Counted from the stretch's first letter, positions 27,684 through 37,573 are shown. The stretch is DNA of 64,000 nucleotides from Sphingomonas baiyangensis (GCF_005144715.1 NZ_SWKR01000001.1:186001-250000); one strand, 5' to 3'. Notes: generated by a model not told the origin, from the letters alone. Program-made: numbers and translations.

Positions 27684-27689
27684 TGCGGC

Positions 27690-28754
27690 TCAGCCCATGA
27701 TCTCCTGCTCGAGCTTCTTGGCCATTTCCTCGATATTCTCGGGCGGCCAGCCGGGGATTTCCATGCCCAGCCGCAGCCCCATCGAGGACAGCACTTCCTT
27801 GATCTCATTGAGCGACTTGCGGCCGAAATTCGGCGTGCGCAGCATCTCGGCTTCGGTCTTCTGGACCAGATCGCCGATATAGATGATGTTGTCGTTCTTG
27901 AGGCAGTTGGCGCTGCGCACCGAAAGCTCGAGCTCGTCGACCTTCTTGAGCAGGTAGCGATTGATCGTCGCGGTATCGCCCGGCGTCTCGGCAGCGGCCA
28001 CCGCCATGCCGGTCTGCACCGGCGCGGCGCGCGTCATCGCCGAGTCGTCGAAGTGGACGAACAGCGCGAGCTGGTCCTGCAGGATACGACCGGCATAGGC
28101 CACCGCATCGTCGGGCGTGACGGTGCCGTCGGTTTCGATCGTCAGCGTGAGCTTGTCATAATCGAGCTCCTGCCCGACGCGGGTGTTCTCGACCTTGTAG
28201 CTCACCTGCCGCACCGGCGAATACAGCGCATCTACCGGGATCAGCCCGATCGGCGCATCGGCGGGGCGATTGGCGACCGCGGGCACATAGCCCTTCCCGA
28301 TATCGGCGGTGAGCTCCATGTTGAGTGTCGCACCCTCGTCGAGATGGCACAGCACCAGATTGGGGTTCATCACCTCGATGTCACCCGACACCGCGATGTC
28401 GCCCGCCTTCACCTCGGCAGGTCCGGTCGCCGACAGCTGAAGGCGCTTCGGCCCTTCGCCCTGCATGCGCAGCGCGATCTGCTTGACGTTGAGGACGATG
28501 TCGGTCACGTCCTCACGCACGCCAGCGAGCGAGCTGAACTCGTGCAGGACGTTCTCGATCTTGATCGACGTGACGGCCGCGCCCTGAAGCGAAGACAGCA
28601 GCACGCGGCGCAGCGCGTTGCCCAGCGTCAGGCCGAAGCCGCGCTCGAGCGGCTCGGCGACGAAGGTCGCCTTGCGCTTGGGATCGCCACCGGGCTTCTT
28701 CTCGAGGCCGCTGGGCTTCTTCAGTTCCTGCCAGTTCTTTGCGTTGACGGACAA
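27690..28754 (-). CDS. rpoA: RNA polymerase alpha subunit
   Basis: 354 residues. The N-terminal dimerisation domain has [23 protein letters not shown], and the C-terminal domain has [21 protein letters not shown] and [12 protein letters not shown], which contact UP elements and activators. The gene lies 98 bases after rpsK, with a hairpin at 28810-28831 between them. Confidence 0.98.
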   Translation of the reverse strand: MSVNAKNWQELKKPSGLEKKPGGDPKRKATFVAEPLERGFGLTLGNALRRVLLSSLQGAAVTSIKIENVLHEFSSLAGVREDVTDIVLNVKQIALRMQGEGPKRLQLSATGPAEVKAGDIAVSGDIEVMNPNLVLCHLDEGATLNMELTADIGKGYVPAVANRPADAPIGLIPVDALYSPVRQVSYKVENTRVGQELDYDKLTLTIETDGTVTPDDAVAYAGRILQDQLALFVHFDDSAMTRAAPVQTGMAVAAAETPGDTATINRYLLKKVDELELSVRSANCLKNDNIIYIGDLVQKTEAEMLRTPNFGRKSLNEIKEVLSSMGLRLGMEIPGWPPENIEEMAKKLEQEIMG

Positions 28755-28809
28755 GCTCTCGTCCCCTGGGTTGGGCCGGCGCTGGGGCGGCGCTGGCCGG
28801 GTAAACTAC

Positions 28810-28831
28810 GTCGCCGCTCGTCAGCGGCGAC
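28810..28831 (-). terminator. Intercistronic hairpin rpsK-rpoA
   Basis: Perfect 9-base stem GTCGCCGCT/AGCGGCGAC with a 4-base loop, 21 bases after the rpsK stop. No T-run, so probably a processing or pausing element rather than a full terminator. Confidence 0.5.
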
Positions 28832-28852
28832 GCGAAAGGATCGGCGTCGCGA

Positions 28853-29242
28853 TCAGACGCGGCGACGCTTCGAGGGCCGCACGCCGTTGTGCGGAATCGA
28901 AGTGACGTCGCGGATCGAAGTGATCTGGAAGCCCACGGCCTGCAGCGCGCGAAGCGCCGACTCGCGGCCCGAGCCCGGACCCTTGACCTCGACCTCGAGC
29001 GTGCGCACGCCATGCTCGGCAGCCTTGCGGCCTGCGTCCTCGGCAGCGACCTGCGCGGCATAGGGCGTCGACTTGCGCGAGCCCTTGAAGCCCATCATGC
29101 CGGCCGACGACCACGAGATGGCATTGCCCTGTGCGTCGGTGATCGTGATCATGGTGTTGTTGAAGCTGGCGTTCACATGCGCGACGCCGGCGGTGATGTT
29201 CTTGCGCTCGCGACGGCGAAGGCGCTGCGGTTCACGTGCCAT
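28853..29242 (-). CDS. rpsK: 30S ribosomal protein S11
   Basis: 129 residues. ATG 29242 is chosen because translation opens [22 protein letters not shown], the normal S11 start. Contains [13 protein letters not shown] and the [10 protein letters not shown] and [13 protein letters not shown] rRNA-binding segments near the mRNA exit platform. Confidence 0.98.
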   Translation of the reverse strand: MAREPQRLRRRERKNITAGVAHVNASFNNTMITITDAQGNAISWSSAGMMGFKGSRKSTPYAAQVAAEDAGRKAAEHGVRTLEVEVKGPGSGRESALRALQAVGFQITSIRDVTSIPHNGVRPSKRRRV

Positions 29243-29326
29243 TGGAAATCGTCCTGACCTGAATAGCGTGGTACGGAGGCCGGCGGGCTGTCCGCCACTC
29301 ACCTGCCTCCGGCGGAGAAGAAGTGC

Positions 29327-29347
29327 GAGCGGTCCCCCGGACCGCTC
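29327..29347 (-). terminator. Intercistronic hairpin rpsM-rpsK
   Basis: Perfect 9-base stem GAGCGGTCC/GGACCGCTC with a 3-base loop, directly touching the rpsM stop codon. No T-run. Confidence 0.5.
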
Positions 29348-29716
29348 TTACTTCTTCTTGCCCGCGATCGGCTTGGCCTTGCCCTTGCGGGTACGCGCAT
29401 TGGTGTGCGTGCGCTGGCCGCGAACCGGAAGCCCCTTGCGATGACGCAGGCCGCGATAGCAGGCGAGGTCCATCAGACGCTTGATGTTCATCGCGGTCTG
29501 GCGACGAAGATCACCCTCCACGGTGTGGCCGGCGTCGATCGCCTCGCGGATCTGAAGCACTTCCTGGTCGGTCAGGTCCTGCACGCGACGCTCGGCGACG
29601 ATGCCCAGCTGATCGGTGATTTCCTTGGCCTTTGCCGGGCCGATACCGTGGATATACTGCAGCGCGATGATTACGCGCTTGTTGGTCGGGATGTTGACAC
29701 CCGCAATACGAGCCAT
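29348..29716 (-). CDS. rpsM: 30S ribosomal protein S13
   Basis: 122 residues, opening [26 protein letters not shown], with the C-terminal [18 protein letters not shown] tail that reaches the P-site tRNA. First gene of the alpha set; no rpmJ precedes it, as expected where L36 lies elsewhere. Confidence 0.98.
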   Translation of the reverse strand: MARIAGVNIPTNKRVIIALQYIHGIGPAKAKEITDQLGIVAERRVQDLTDQEVLQIREAIDAGHTVEGDLRRQTAMNIKRLMDLACYRGLRHRKGLPVRGQRTHTNARTRKGKAKPIAGKKK

Positions 29717-29915
29717 GAACGTTTTTCCTCCAGCTCCACGAAAGGCGGCATGGCCGCGCGCCCCTCATCTCGTCGCGTTGATCCGTAACGCACGCGAGCG
29801 GCGGACGCGTAAAGGCGCCGCCGGACCACGGAAACGTTCGGAAGCCCGGGCCACTAAGGCCGGAGTCGCGCGCTGTCAAGCTCGAGGGAACCGGCGACGC
29901 TTCCGTGCGTGCCCG

Positions 29916-30449
29916 TCATGAGCCCGGCGCCGCGCGCTCGGCGGCCGCCTTCAGCCGGGCAAGCTGATGCAGCAGCACGTTGTCGACCAGGGGCGCCATC
30001 GTCTCGCCGCCCGCCTGCATGTGGCCGCCTACGACGTAGCGCATCGTCACCTTCGTCGCGCCCTCGCCTTCGGCATCGAAGCGGAAGGTCAGCGTCGCCG
30101 CCACCGCCTCGGCCTGCAATGGACCGAGACCGCCCGTCATGCGAACCATGCGCCCCGGCGCGACATAGACGATATGCGCGTGCTCGATGCTGCCTTTCCC
30201 GTCGGGAATGCGCTCGCAGAAGCACCCCGTCGCCTGCGCATCCATGTAGAGATTGGCTGCATCGCCCGAATAGCTGTGCTCGGCGTCCCACCAGCTGGCC
30301 GGTGCGCGGAAGCTGTCCCAGACGCGCGCGGGCGGCGCGTCGACGGTAATTGCGGCATCGATAACGAAGCTGCTAAGCGCCGCAGACGTAACCTCGGCCG
30401 CGGCCGGCGCCCCGATGCTCATCGCCGCCGCCATCAAGATCGTACGCAT
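29916..30449 (-). CDS. Secreted SRPBCC-domain protein
   Basis: 177 residues. A signal peptide (MRTILMAAAMSIGAPAAAEV) precedes a START/SRPBCC fold: ITVDAPPARVWDSFRAPASWWDAEHSY near the N-terminus and ATLTFRFDAEGEGATKVTMRYVVGG in the beta sheet. Such folds bind hydrophobic ligands; the ligand is unknown. It sits between adk and rpsM, interrupting the usual ribosomal order, in the same direction. The longer frame from 30518 lacks a signal peptide and is not preferred. Confidence 0.8.
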   Translation of the reverse strand: MRTILMAAAMSIGAPAAAEVTSAALSSFVIDAAITVDAPPARVWDSFRAPASWWDAEHSYSGDAANLYMDAQATGCFCERIPDGKGSIEHAHIVYVAPGRMVRMTGGLGPLQAEAVAATLTFRFDAEGEGATKVTMRYVVGGHMQAGGETMAPLVDNVLLHQLARLKAAAERAAPGS

Positions 30450-30521
30450 CGCGCCCTCCCCTGCCCGCAAAAGAAGCGCGCGGACGCGGCAAGTCAAGCC
30501 GGCACCCCGAGCAATCATGTC

Positions 30522-31169
30522 TTACGAGTCGAGGATCGCCTCGATCGCCGCCGTCACATGCGCGATGTCGGCCATGCCGTCGATCCGCTTGACCAGGCCC
30601 TTGGCTTCGTAATGCGGCAGGATCGGCGCGGTCTTGGCGCGATATTCGGCCATGCGCGTGCGGACGGTCTCGGCATTGTCGTCGGGCCGGCGCTTGAATT
30701 CGTGCGCACCGCAAACGTCGCAGGTGCCGGGCACGTTGGGCGTCTTGAAGCGGTCGTGATAGCCTTCGCCGCAATTGGCGCAGGTGAACCGCCCGGTGAT
30801 GCGACTGACGAGCGCGTCCTCGTCGACGACCAGTTCGATCACATGGTCGAGGCTGCGCCCGCGCGCGGCGAGCAACGCATCGAGCGATTCGGCCTGCGCG
30901 GCGGTGCGCGGATAACCGTCGAAGATCAGGCCCGGCCCGTCGCCCAGCGCATCGAGCCGCTCGCCGATGATGCCCGAGACGATCGCGTCGGAGACCAGCG
31001 CGCCCGCTTCCATCACGGCCTTGGCCTCGAGCCCCACCGGCGTGCCCGCCTTGACCGCGGCACGCAGCATGTCGCCGGTCGAGAGCTGCACCATGCCGCG
31101 CTCGTGCTCGAGCCGGCTAGCCTGCGTGCCCTTGCCCGCGCCGGGCGGCCCCAGCAGGATGATGTCCAC
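30522..31169 (-). CDS. adk: Adenylate kinase
   Basis: 215 residues from a GTG. It has P-loop GPPGAGKGT and the NMP-binding region QLSTGDMLRAAV. The LID carries four Cys in two pairs (FTCANCGEGYHD and GTCDVCGAHEF), so it should bind structural zinc as in Gram-positive enzymes. GTG 31169 is chosen because it gives the standard opening VDIILLGPPG; no ATG lies in frame nearby. It follows secY by 41 bases. Confidence 0.96.
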   Translation of the reverse strand: MDIILLGPPGAGKGTQASRLEHERGMVQLSTGDMLRAAVKAGTPVGLEAKAVMEAGALVSDAIVSGIIGERLDALGDGPGLIFDGYPRTAAQAESLDALLAARGRSLDHVIELVVDEDALVSRITGRFTCANCGEGYHDRFKTPNVPGTCDVCGAHEFKRRPDDNAETVRTRMAEYRAKTAPILPHYEAKGLVKRIDGMADIAHVTAAIEAILDS

Positions 31170-31210
31170 GGCCTCGATCCCCCCTGTTTCCGGTACGAAA
31201 CGGCGGCGCC

Positions 31211-32584
31211 TCAGCGCAGCCGACCGCCCTTCAGCTTGGCCTTCTTGATAAGGTCGCCATATTGATGCGCAAGCAGATGCGACTGGATCTGCGTCACCGT
31301 GTCCATCGTCACATTGACCACGATCAGCAGGCTGGTGCCGCCCAGATAGAAGGGGATGCTGAGCGCCGATACCAGATATTCGGGCACGAGGCAGATGAAG
31401 GTCAGATATGCCGCGCCGATCACCGTGATGCGCGTCAGCACATAATCGAAATACGCCTCGGTGTTCTTGCCGGGCCGGATGCCGGGAACGAAGCCGCCAT
31501 AGCGCTTCAGATTGTCCGCCGTCTCCTCGGGATTGAACACCACCGCGGTGTAGAAGAACGAGAAGAAGACGATGCCGAGCCCGTAGAGCAGCATGTACAC
31601 CGGGCTGCCGTGCGTCAGATACTGGTTGAGCCCGATCACGAACTCGTTCCAGAAACCGTCGCCGCCGCCCGCCGCGGCGCCCTGCCCCGCGAACTGGCTT
31701 ACCGTCAGCGGCATCAGCAGCAGCGACGAGGCGAAGATCGGCGGAATGACGCCGGCGGTGTTGATCTTGAGCGGCAGGTGGCTGCGCTCGGCCTGCATGC
31801 CGCGCTGCGTCTGGCGCTTGGGATACTGGATCAGAATGCGGCGCTGCGCGCGCTCCATGAAGCAAATCAGCAGGATGAGGCCGACCACGGCGGCGATGAT
31901 GCCGATCAGGCGAACGGGATCGAGCGTGCCGGTGCGACCACCCTCGAACAACTGCACCAGCGTGGTCGGCAGATGCGCGACGATGCCTGCCATGATGATT
32001 AGGCTGATGCCGTTGCCGATGCCGCGGCTGGTGATCTGCTCGCCCAGCCACATCAGGAACATCGTGCCGCCGATCAGGCTGATGACGCAGCCGATGCGGA
32101 ACAGCATACCGGGCTCGACCACCGCCTGCGCGCCCGCCGATGCGCCGAACGCTTCGAGCCCGACGGCGATGAACCAGCCCTGCACCGCCGTCAGGCCGAC
32201 GGTGCCGTAGCGCGTATACTGGTTGAGCTTCTTGCGTCCGCTCTCGCCTTCCTTCTTGATCGCGGCCAGCGTGGGGCTGAGCGAGGTGGCGAGCTGCACC
32301 ACGATCGACGCGGTGATGTAGGGCATCACACCGAGCGCGATGATCGACATGCGTTCGAGCGCGCCACCCGAGAAGGTGTTGAAGAAGTCCATCACGCCGC
32401 CCTGCGTCTGCTGCGCGAGCAGATCGAGCTGGGTCGGGTCGATGCCGGGCAGCGGCACATAGCTCAGCATGCGGAAGATGATGAGCGCGCCGAGCGTGAA
32501 CCACAGCCGCTTCTTCAGTTCGGTCGCCTTGCCGAATTTCGACAGGTTGATGCTGGTCGCGAGTTGATCGGCGGAGGATGCCAT
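31211..32584 (-). CDS. secY: Preprotein translocase subunit SecY
   Basis: 457 residues, ten membrane segments forming the protein-conducting channel with SecE and SecG. Conserved parts include GIDPTQLDLL before the plug region, GLTAVQGW, QITSRGIGNGISLIIMAGI, and the cytoplasmic loop YPKRQTQRGMQAERSHLPLKINTAGVIP. It is cut off from rplO by a clear terminator at 32744-32771, so it probably has its own promoter within 32585-32743. Confidence 0.98.
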   Translation of the reverse strand: MASSADQLATSINLSKFGKATELKKRLWFTLGALIIFRMLSYVPLPGIDPTQLDLLAQQTQGGVMDFFNTFSGGALERMSIIALGVMPYITASIVVQLATSLSPTLAAIKKEGESGRKKLNQYTRYGTVGLTAVQGWFIAVGLEAFGASAGAQAVVEPGMLFRIGCVISLIGGTMFLMWLGEQITSRGIGNGISLIIMAGIVAHLPTTLVQLFEGGRTGTLDPVRLIGIIAAVVGLILLICFMERAQRRILIQYPKRQTQRGMQAERSHLPLKINTAGVIPPIFASSLLLMPLTVSQFAGQGAAAGGGDGFWNEFVIGLNQYLTHGSPVYMLLYGLGIVFFSFFYTAVVFNPEETADNLKRYGGFVPGIRPGKNTEAYFDYVLTRITVIGAAYLTFICLVPEYLVSALSIPFYLGGTSLLIVVNVTMDTVTQIQSHLLAHQYGDLIKKAKLKGGRLR

Positions 32585-32743
32585 GTGCTGTCGATGTCCC
32601 GGGAATCAGTTCGGGCGGAACCTTCGCCCGTGTCGAACGTGCATATAGGCCGTCAAGGCGCGATGTCTAATGGAGCCACGCCCGGACGTCGCCGCTAGAG
32701 CGGAATCGCGTGCCGCGGCGGGGAGCGCTTTGGGTCGCGCGGC

Positions 32744-32771
32744 AAAAAAGGGGCGGCGTCGCCGCCGCCCC
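32744..32771 (-). terminator. Rho-independent terminator between rplO and secY
   Basis: On the transcribed strand GGGGCGGCG-type stem of nine pairs (32771-32763 with 32758-32750), 4-base loop, then six T (32749-32744). It begins eight bases after the rplO stop. This is the only textbook terminator inside the ribosomal block. Confidence 0.85.
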
Positions 32772-32778
32772 AAAGCAA

Positions 32779-33324
32779 TCAGCCCTGCTGCTTGGCCTTC
32801 TTGGCCTCGATGCGCTCGGCGCGGGCCTTGCCCTTCTTGGCGGCGGCCTTCTCGGCAGCCGGCACCACCTCGATCACCTCGACCGAGCCGCCGGCGGCTT
32901 CCACCGCCTCGCGTGCACCCTTCGAGGCGCCGGCGACGCGGAATGCGAGCTTTGCTGAAAGCGTGCCCTTGCCCAGCAGGCGTACGCCGTCCTTGCCGCC
33001 ACGCGTCAGCCCGGCGGCATTCAGCGCCGCCTGATCGATCGTGCCGCCGGTCTCGAGCGTGCCGGCGTCGACGGCCTTCTGGATCATGCCCAGATTGACC
33101 TCGGCATAGTCCTTGGCGAACGGATTGTTGAAGCCGCGCTTCGGGATGCGCATGTGGAGCGGCATCTGGCCGCCCTCGAAGCCGTTGATCGCGACGCCCG
33201 AGCGCGCCTTGGCGCCCTTCTGGCCGCGGCCGGCGGTCTTGCCCAGGCCCGAGCCGATGCCACGGCCGACGCGCACGCGCTCCTTGCGGGCGCCCTGATT
33301 GTCGCGGATGTCGTTGAGTTTCAT
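32779..33324 (-). CDS. rplO: 50S ribosomal protein L15
   Basis: 181 residues from ATG 33324 ([22 protein letters not shown]), with the glycine-rich [22 protein letters not shown]. The C-terminus has an extra Lys/Ala-rich helix (about 155-181) beyond the E. coli length of 144. Confidence 0.97.
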   Translation of the reverse strand: MKLNDIRDNQGARKERVRVGRGIGSGLGKTAGRGQKGAKARSGVAINGFEGGQMPLHMRIPKRGFNNPFAKDYAEVNLGMIQKAVDAGTLETGGTIDQAALNAAGLTRGGKDGVRLLGKGTLSAKLAFRVAGASKGAREAVEAAGGSVEVIEVVPAAEKAAAKKGKARAERIEAKKAKQQG

Positions 33325-33415
33325 GTTGTGCACTCGCTTTCGCTTTGTTCGCGCTGAAAAGTCGGAAGGGGGCCGTTAGCCCCCTTCCCTCGTCCTGTCA
33401 TGTGCAATCGGGACT

Positions 33416-33601
33416 TCAGTCCTCGACCGACACCATGTGATGCACCTTGCGGATCATGCCGCGCACCTCGGGGGTGTCGTCGAGCTCGACCGTGCGATGC
33501 ATCTTGTTGAGGCCCAGACCGACCAGCGTCGCGCGCTGGTCCTTGGTCCGGCGGATGGGCGAGCCCGTCTGCGTTACCTTGAGCTTGGCCATATCGATCA
33601 C
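33416..33601 (-). CDS. rpmD: 50S ribosomal protein L30
   Basis: 61 residues. Opens [22 protein letters not shown] and contains [28 protein letters not shown] 33601 overlaps the rpsE stop by four bases; ATG 33592 is an alternative that gives the usual MAKLKV start. Confidence 0.95.
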   Translation of the reverse strand: MIDMAKLKVTQTGSPIRRTKDQRATLVGLGLNKMHRTVELDDTPEVRGMIRKVHHMVSVED

Positions 33602-34344
33602 TCCGCAATCGCCGCGGCATCGGCCTCGGCGGTCTGCGAACCGCCACGGCCGAGCAGGTCGGCGATCTTCTTGCCGCGGCGCTGTGCGACGGCCTTGGGC
33701 GAGGTCTGCTCGCCAAGAGCCTCGAACGTGGCGCGGATCATGTTGTAGGGGTTCGACGTGCCGGTCGACTTGGTCACCACGTCGGCGACGCCAAGGCTCT
33801 CGAACACCGCGCGCATCGGACCGCCGGCGATGATGCCCGTGCCCGACGGTGCCGAGCGGACATAGACGCGGCCGGCACCGAAATGCCCGAGACCGTCATG
33901 GTGCAACGTCCGGCCCTCGCGCAGCGGCACGCGGACCATCTTCTTCTTGGCCGCGGCCGTCGCCTTCGAGATCGCCTCGGGCACTTCGCGCGCCTTGCCG
34001 TGGCCGAAGCCGACGCGGCCCTTGCCGTCGCCCACGACGACCAACGCCGCGAAGCCGAAGCGCTTGCCGCCCTTCACCGTCTTCGAGACGCGGTTGATGT
34101 GGACGAGCTTCTCGATCAGCTCCTCGCCGCCGTCATCGGCACCGCCACGACGATCGTCACGGCGCCCGCGATTGCCATCACGGCCACCACGGTTGCGGTC
34201 GTTGCCGCCGCCGGGACCGCCACGACCGCGGCCACCACGACCGCCACGCGGCGCGCCACCGGGCGCGAAGTTGCCGGGAGCCGCATTGGCGTCCTGCGTC
34301 GTCGCCTCTGCCGGCGCGCCGCCCTGGTTGTTGTCGTCCGCCAT
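33598..34344 (-). CDS. rpsE: 30S ribosomal protein S5 with Arg-Gly-rich N-terminal extension
   Basis: 248 residues, against about 166 in E. coli. The S5 fold starts near residue 74 ([33 protein letters not shown]) and has the [15 protein letters not shown] region. The first 73 residues are a low-complexity, acidic-then-RG-rich segment (repeated [17 protein letters not shown] at about 33-68), plus a short C-terminal extra tail. The extension is in frame from a proper ATG and has the same high-GC codon use. Its function is unknown; RNA binding is a reasonable guess. Confidence 0.96.
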   Translation of the reverse strand: MADDNNQGGAPAEATTQDANAAPGNFAPGGAPRGGRGGRGRGGPGGGNDRNRGGRDGNRGRRDDRRGGADDGGEELIEKLVHINRVSKTVKGGKRFGFAALVVVGDGKGRVGFGHGKAREVPEAISKATAAAKKKMVRVPLREGRTLHHDGLGHFGAGRVYVRSAPSGTGIIAGGPMRAVFESLGVADVVTKSTGTSNPYNMIRATFEALGEQTSPKAVAQRRGKKIADLLGRGGSQTAEADAAAIAE

Positions 34345-34346
34345 GC

Positions 34347-34703
34347 TCAGAACTCCAATCCGCCTTCACGCGCGGCATCCGCCAGCGCCTTCACGCGACC
34401 ATGATAGAGGAAGCCGCCGCGATCGAAGACGACCTGCGTGACGCCCGCTGCCTTGGCCACTTCGGCCAGCCGCTTGCCGACCTGCGCCGCCGCTTCGGCC
34501 GTCGCGCCAGCCTGGCCGCGCACGTCCTTGTCGAGCGTCGAGGCTGCGGCCAGCGTGTGACCGGCGGTATCGTCGATCACCTGCGCATAGATGTGCCGGC
34601 CCGAGCGGTGCACCGAAAGCCGCGGACGGCCGCCGGCACGCGCCTTGAGCGTGGTGCGGTTGCGGCGACGCCGCTTCTCGAACAGAGAAAGACCCTTGGT
34701 CAT
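34347..34703 (-). CDS. rplR: 50S ribosomal protein L18
   Basis: 118 residues, opening [21 protein letters not shown], with [20 protein letters not shown], the 5S rRNA-binding part. ATG shares one base with the rplF stop. Confidence 0.97.
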   Translation of the reverse strand: MTKGLSLFEKRRRRNRTTLKARAGGRPRLSVHRSGRHIYAQVIDDTAGHTLAAASTLDKDVRGQAGATAEAAAQVGKRLAEVAKAAGVTQVVFDRGGFLYHGRVKALADAAREGGLEF

Positions 34704-35236
34704 TACTTCTTCTTCCCTTCCTTGCGGAAGATGAACTCGCCATCGTACTTGATGCCCTTGCCCTTGTACGGCTCGGGCTTGCGCCAGCGACGGATCTCGG
34801 CGGCGACCTGGCCGACCTTCTGCTTGTCGATCCCGCTGATCTCGACGGTCGTCTGGTCGGGCGTCTTGATCTCGATCCCTTCGGGGATGTCGAAATTGAC
34901 GTCGTGGCTGTAGCCGAGCTGCAGCTTGAGCGTCTTGCCCTGCGTGCTGGCGCGGTAGCCGACACCGGTGATGAGCAGCTTCTTCGAGAAGCCCTCGGTC
35001 ACGCCCGTCACGAGGTTCTGCACCAGCGTGCGCTGCATGCCCCAGAAGGCACGCGCGCGCTTGGTGTCGTTCGCCGGCTGCACCGAGATGCCGCCATCGA
35101 CCGTCTCGTACTTGATGTCGTCGGCGAGCGGCATGGTGAGAGTGCCCTTGGGACCCTTCACGCTGAGCTCGCCGCCCGCGATGTTCGCCGTCACGCCCGA
35201 GGGGACGCTTACCGGCTTCTTGCCGATGCGGCTCAT
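34703..35236 (-). CDS. rplF: 50S ribosomal protein L6
   Basis: 177 residues ([19 protein letters not shown]) with the C-terminal rRNA-binding [28 protein letters not shown]. It shares single bases with rpsH before it and rplR after it. Confidence 0.98.
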   Translation of the reverse strand: MSRIGKKPVSVPSGVTANIAGGELSVKGPKGTLTMPLADDIKYETVDGGISVQPANDTKRARAFWGMQRTLVQNLVTGVTEGFSKKLLITGVGYRASTQGKTLKLQLGYSHDVNFDIPEGIEIKTPDQTTVEISGIDKQKVGQVAAEIRRWRKPEPYKGKGIKYDGEFIFRKEGKKK

Positions 35237-35631
35237 CAGAAGACCTCCGCGAGCACTTCGCCGCCGACATTCTGCTCGCGCGCCTCGGCGTCGGAGAGAA
35301 CGCCCTTGGGCGTCGAAACGATGGTGATGCCAAGGCCGTTGCGCACCTTCGGCAGTTCCTGCGAACCCGAATAGACGCGGCGGCCGGGCTTCGAGACGCG
35401 CGCGACGTGCTTGATCGCCGGCTGGCCTTCGAAATACTTCAGCTCGATGCGAAGGCCCGCGGCGGGGCCCATCTGCTCTTCGCTGTAGCCACGGATATAG
35501 CCTTCGCGCTGAAGCACGTCGAGCACGCGAACGCGCAACTTCGAGGCAGGCGTCAAGACGCTGTCCTTGCGCGCGCGCTGGCCGTTGCGGATGCGGGTGA
35601 GCATGTCACCCAGGGGATCGGTCAAAGCCAT
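35236..35631 (-). CDS. rpsH: 30S ribosomal protein S8
   Basis: 131 residues ([20 protein letters not shown]), with the C-terminal motif [21 protein letters not shown] that binds 16S helix 21 and, in E. coli, represses the spc operon. Confidence 0.98.
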   Translation of the reverse strand: MALTDPLGDMLTRIRNGQRARKDSVLTPASKLRVRVLDVLQREGYIRGYSEEQMGPAAGLRIELKYFEGQPAIKHVARVSKPGRRVYSGSQELPKVRNGLGITIVSTPKGVLSDAEAREQNVGGEVLAEVF

Positions 35632-35640
35632 CTTCGGTCC

Positions 35641-35946
35641 TTACCAGCTCGACTTCACGACGCCGGGGATCAGGCCCTTGTTGGCCAGATCGCGCAGCAT
35701 GACGCGGGCAAGACGGAACTTGCGGTAATAGCCGCGCGGACGCCCGGTCAGCTCGCAGCGGTTGCGGATGCGCGTCGGGTTGCCGTTGCGCGGGAGCTCG
35801 GCCATCTTCAGCCGCGCGATCAGACGCTCGGTATCGTCGAGCGACGTGTCGTTCGCGATCGCCTTGAGCTTCGCATACTTGGGCGCATACTTCGCGACCA
35901 TCTTGCGACGCTTCTCGTTCTTGTTCACAGAACTCAGTTTCGCCAT
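35641..35946 (-). CDS. rpsN: 30S ribosomal protein S14
   Basis: 101 residues, the long zinc-free form: the C-terminal [22 protein letters not shown] has one Cys where zinc-binding paralogs have CxxC pairs. Lies 19 bases after rplE. Confidence 0.98.
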   Translation of the reverse strand: MAKLSSVNKNEKRRKMVAKYAPKYAKLKAIANDTSLDDTERLIARLKMAELPRNGNPTRIRNRCELTGRPRGYYRKFRLARVMLRDLANKGLIPGVVKSSW

Positions 35947-35965
35947 GACTTAAGTTCTTCCTTCC

Positions 35966-36553
35966 TTACGCGGCCTGCTTGGCTTCGTCGTCCGCCGCAG
36001 CCTGCGGGAACGGGAAGCCGAAGAGACGCAGAAGCTCGCGAGCCTCGTCGTCGGTCTTCGCGGTGGTGGTGACGATCACGTCCATGCCGCGCACCTTGTC
36101 GATGCGGTCATAGTTGATCTCGGGGAAAATGATCTGCTCTTTGATGCCGCAGGCATAGTTGCCACGGCCGTCGAACGACTTGGGGTTGAGGCCCCGGAAG
36201 TCGCGGACGCGCGGAAGCGCGATCGTGACGAAGCGGTCGAGGAACTCGTACATGCGCTCACGACGCAGCGTCACCTTGACACCGATCGGCATGCCCTCGC
36301 GCAGCTTGAACTGTGCGATCGACTTCTTGGCGCGCGTGACGACGGGCTTCTGGCCGGCGATCAGTTCCATCTCGGACGCCGCCTGGTCGACGCGCTTCTT
36401 GTCCTGCGTCGCCTCGCCCACGCCCATGTTAAGCACGATCTTCTCGATGCGCGGAATCTCGAGCGCATTCTTGTAGCCGAACTTCTCGGTCATCGCCTTG
36501 GCGATGCTGTCGTCGTACAGCTTGCGCATCCGCGGGATATACTTGTCCGCCAT
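35966..36553 (-). CDS. rplE: 50S ribosomal protein L5
   Basis: 195 residues with [21 protein letters not shown] and [21 protein letters not shown]. The C-terminal tail ([12 protein letters not shown]) is longer than in E. coli. It binds 5S rRNA and the P-site tRNA. Confidence 0.98.
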   Translation of the reverse strand: MADKYIPRMRKLYDDSIAKAMTEKFGYKNALEIPRIEKIVLNMGVGEATQDKKRVDQAASEMELIAGQKPVVTRAKKSIAQFKLREGMPIGVKVTLRRERMYEFLDRFVTIALPRVRDFRGLNPKSFDGRGNYACGIKEQIIFPEINYDRIDKVRGMDVIVTTTAKTDDEARELLRLFGFPFPQAAADDEAKQAA

Positions 36554-36864
36554 CAGATGGCCTCCCCGGTCTTGACCGCGACGCGCACCTTCTTGCCGTC
36601 ACGGGTTTCGAAGCGCACGCGCGTTGCCTTGCCGTCGCCGGTCACATGCGCGACCTTCGAGACGTGCAGCGGCGCTTCCGAACGCTCGAGACCGCCCTGC
36701 GGCTCGGCCTGGCTGGGCTTCTTGTGACGCACCGCCACGTTGACGCCCGACACGACGACCTTGTCCTCGCGCGGCATCGAACGCACGACCTCGCCGGTCT
36801 TGCCCTTGTCCTTGCCCGACAGGACGATGACGCGATCGCCCTTCTTGATCTTTGCAGCGGCCAT
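36553..36864 (-). CDS. rplX: 50S ribosomal protein L24
   Basis: 103 residues with the KOW motif [20 protein letters not shown] at 7-26. Shares single bases with rplN and rplE. Assembly-initiator protein of the large subunit. Confidence 0.97.
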   Translation of the reverse strand: MAAAKIKKGDRVIVLSGKDKGKTGEVVRSMPREDKVVVSGVNVAVRHKKPSQAEPQGGLERSEAPLHVSKVAHVTGDGKATRVRFETRDGKKVRVAVKTGEAI

Positions 36865-37232
36865 TACAGCACCTCCGGCGCGAGGCTGATGATCTTCATG
36901 TAGCCGCGGCCGCGCAGCTCGCGCACCACCGGGCCGAAGATACGCGTGCCGATCGGCTCTTCGTTCTTGTTGACCAGCACCGCGGCATTGCCGTCGAAGC
37001 GGATCACCGAACCATCGGCGCGGCGGATATCCTTGCGCGTGCGCACGATGACGGCGCGATGCACGTCACCCTTCTTCACGCGACCACGCGGAGCAGCTTC
37101 CTTGACGCTGACGACGATGACGTCGCCCACGCCGGCCGTGCGGCGCTTCGAGCCGCCCAGCACCTTGATGCACTGCACCCGCTTCGCGCCGCTGTTGTCA
37201 GCGACGTCGAGATTGGACTGCATCTGGATCAT
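36864..37232 (-). CDS. rplN: 50S ribosomal protein L14
   Basis: 122 residues ([27 protein letters not shown]), ending REMRxRGYMK-like [19 protein letters not shown]. First gene of the spc set, 62 bases after rpsQ; no separate promoter was recognised in that gap. Confidence 0.98.
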   Translation of the reverse strand: MIQMQSNLDVADNSGAKRVQCIKVLGGSKRRTAGVGDVIVVSVKEAAPRGRVKKGDVHRAVIVRTRKDIRRADGSVIRFDGNAAVLVNKNEEPIGTRIFGPVVRELRGRGYMKIISLAPEVL

Positions 37233-37294
37233 CGATCCGGTTCCTTCTCAACTGGGGTGGATACCGACCCAACCCCGCCTTGCATCAAACTGGC

Positions 37295-37573
37295 TCAGGC
37301 TTCCGCCGCGGCCGCAACTTCCTCGGGCGTCGCATGGGTGTTGACCCGCGCGATCACCTTCCAGGTCTTGAGCTTCGAGATCGGCGCGGTCTCCTCGATG
37401 CGCACGGTCTCGCCCTCGCGATACTCGTTGCCCTCGTCATGGGCGTGATACTTCTTCGAGCGGCGGATGATCTTGCCGTAGAGCGGGTGCTTCACCTTAC
37501 GCTCGACGCTCACCACCACCGTCTTGTCGGTCTTGTCCGAGACGATCATCCCGGTCAGCACGCGCTTCGGCAT
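37295..37573 (-). CDS. rpsQ: 30S ribosomal protein S17
   Basis: 92 residues, opening [25 protein letters not shown], with [18 protein letters not shown]. Last gene of the S10 set. The Ala/Glu tail is slightly longer than usual. Confidence 0.97.
   Translation of the reverse strand: MPKRVLTGMIVSDKTDKTVVVSVERKVKHPLYGKIIRRSKKYHAHDEGNEYREGETVRIEETAPISKLKTWKVIARVNTHATPEEVAAAAEA

Noticed and set aside
32585-32743. Promoter for secY from TTGACG and TATATG
   Set aside because: The two boxes are only a few bases apart, so they cannot serve as a -35/-10 pair; start-site data would be needed.
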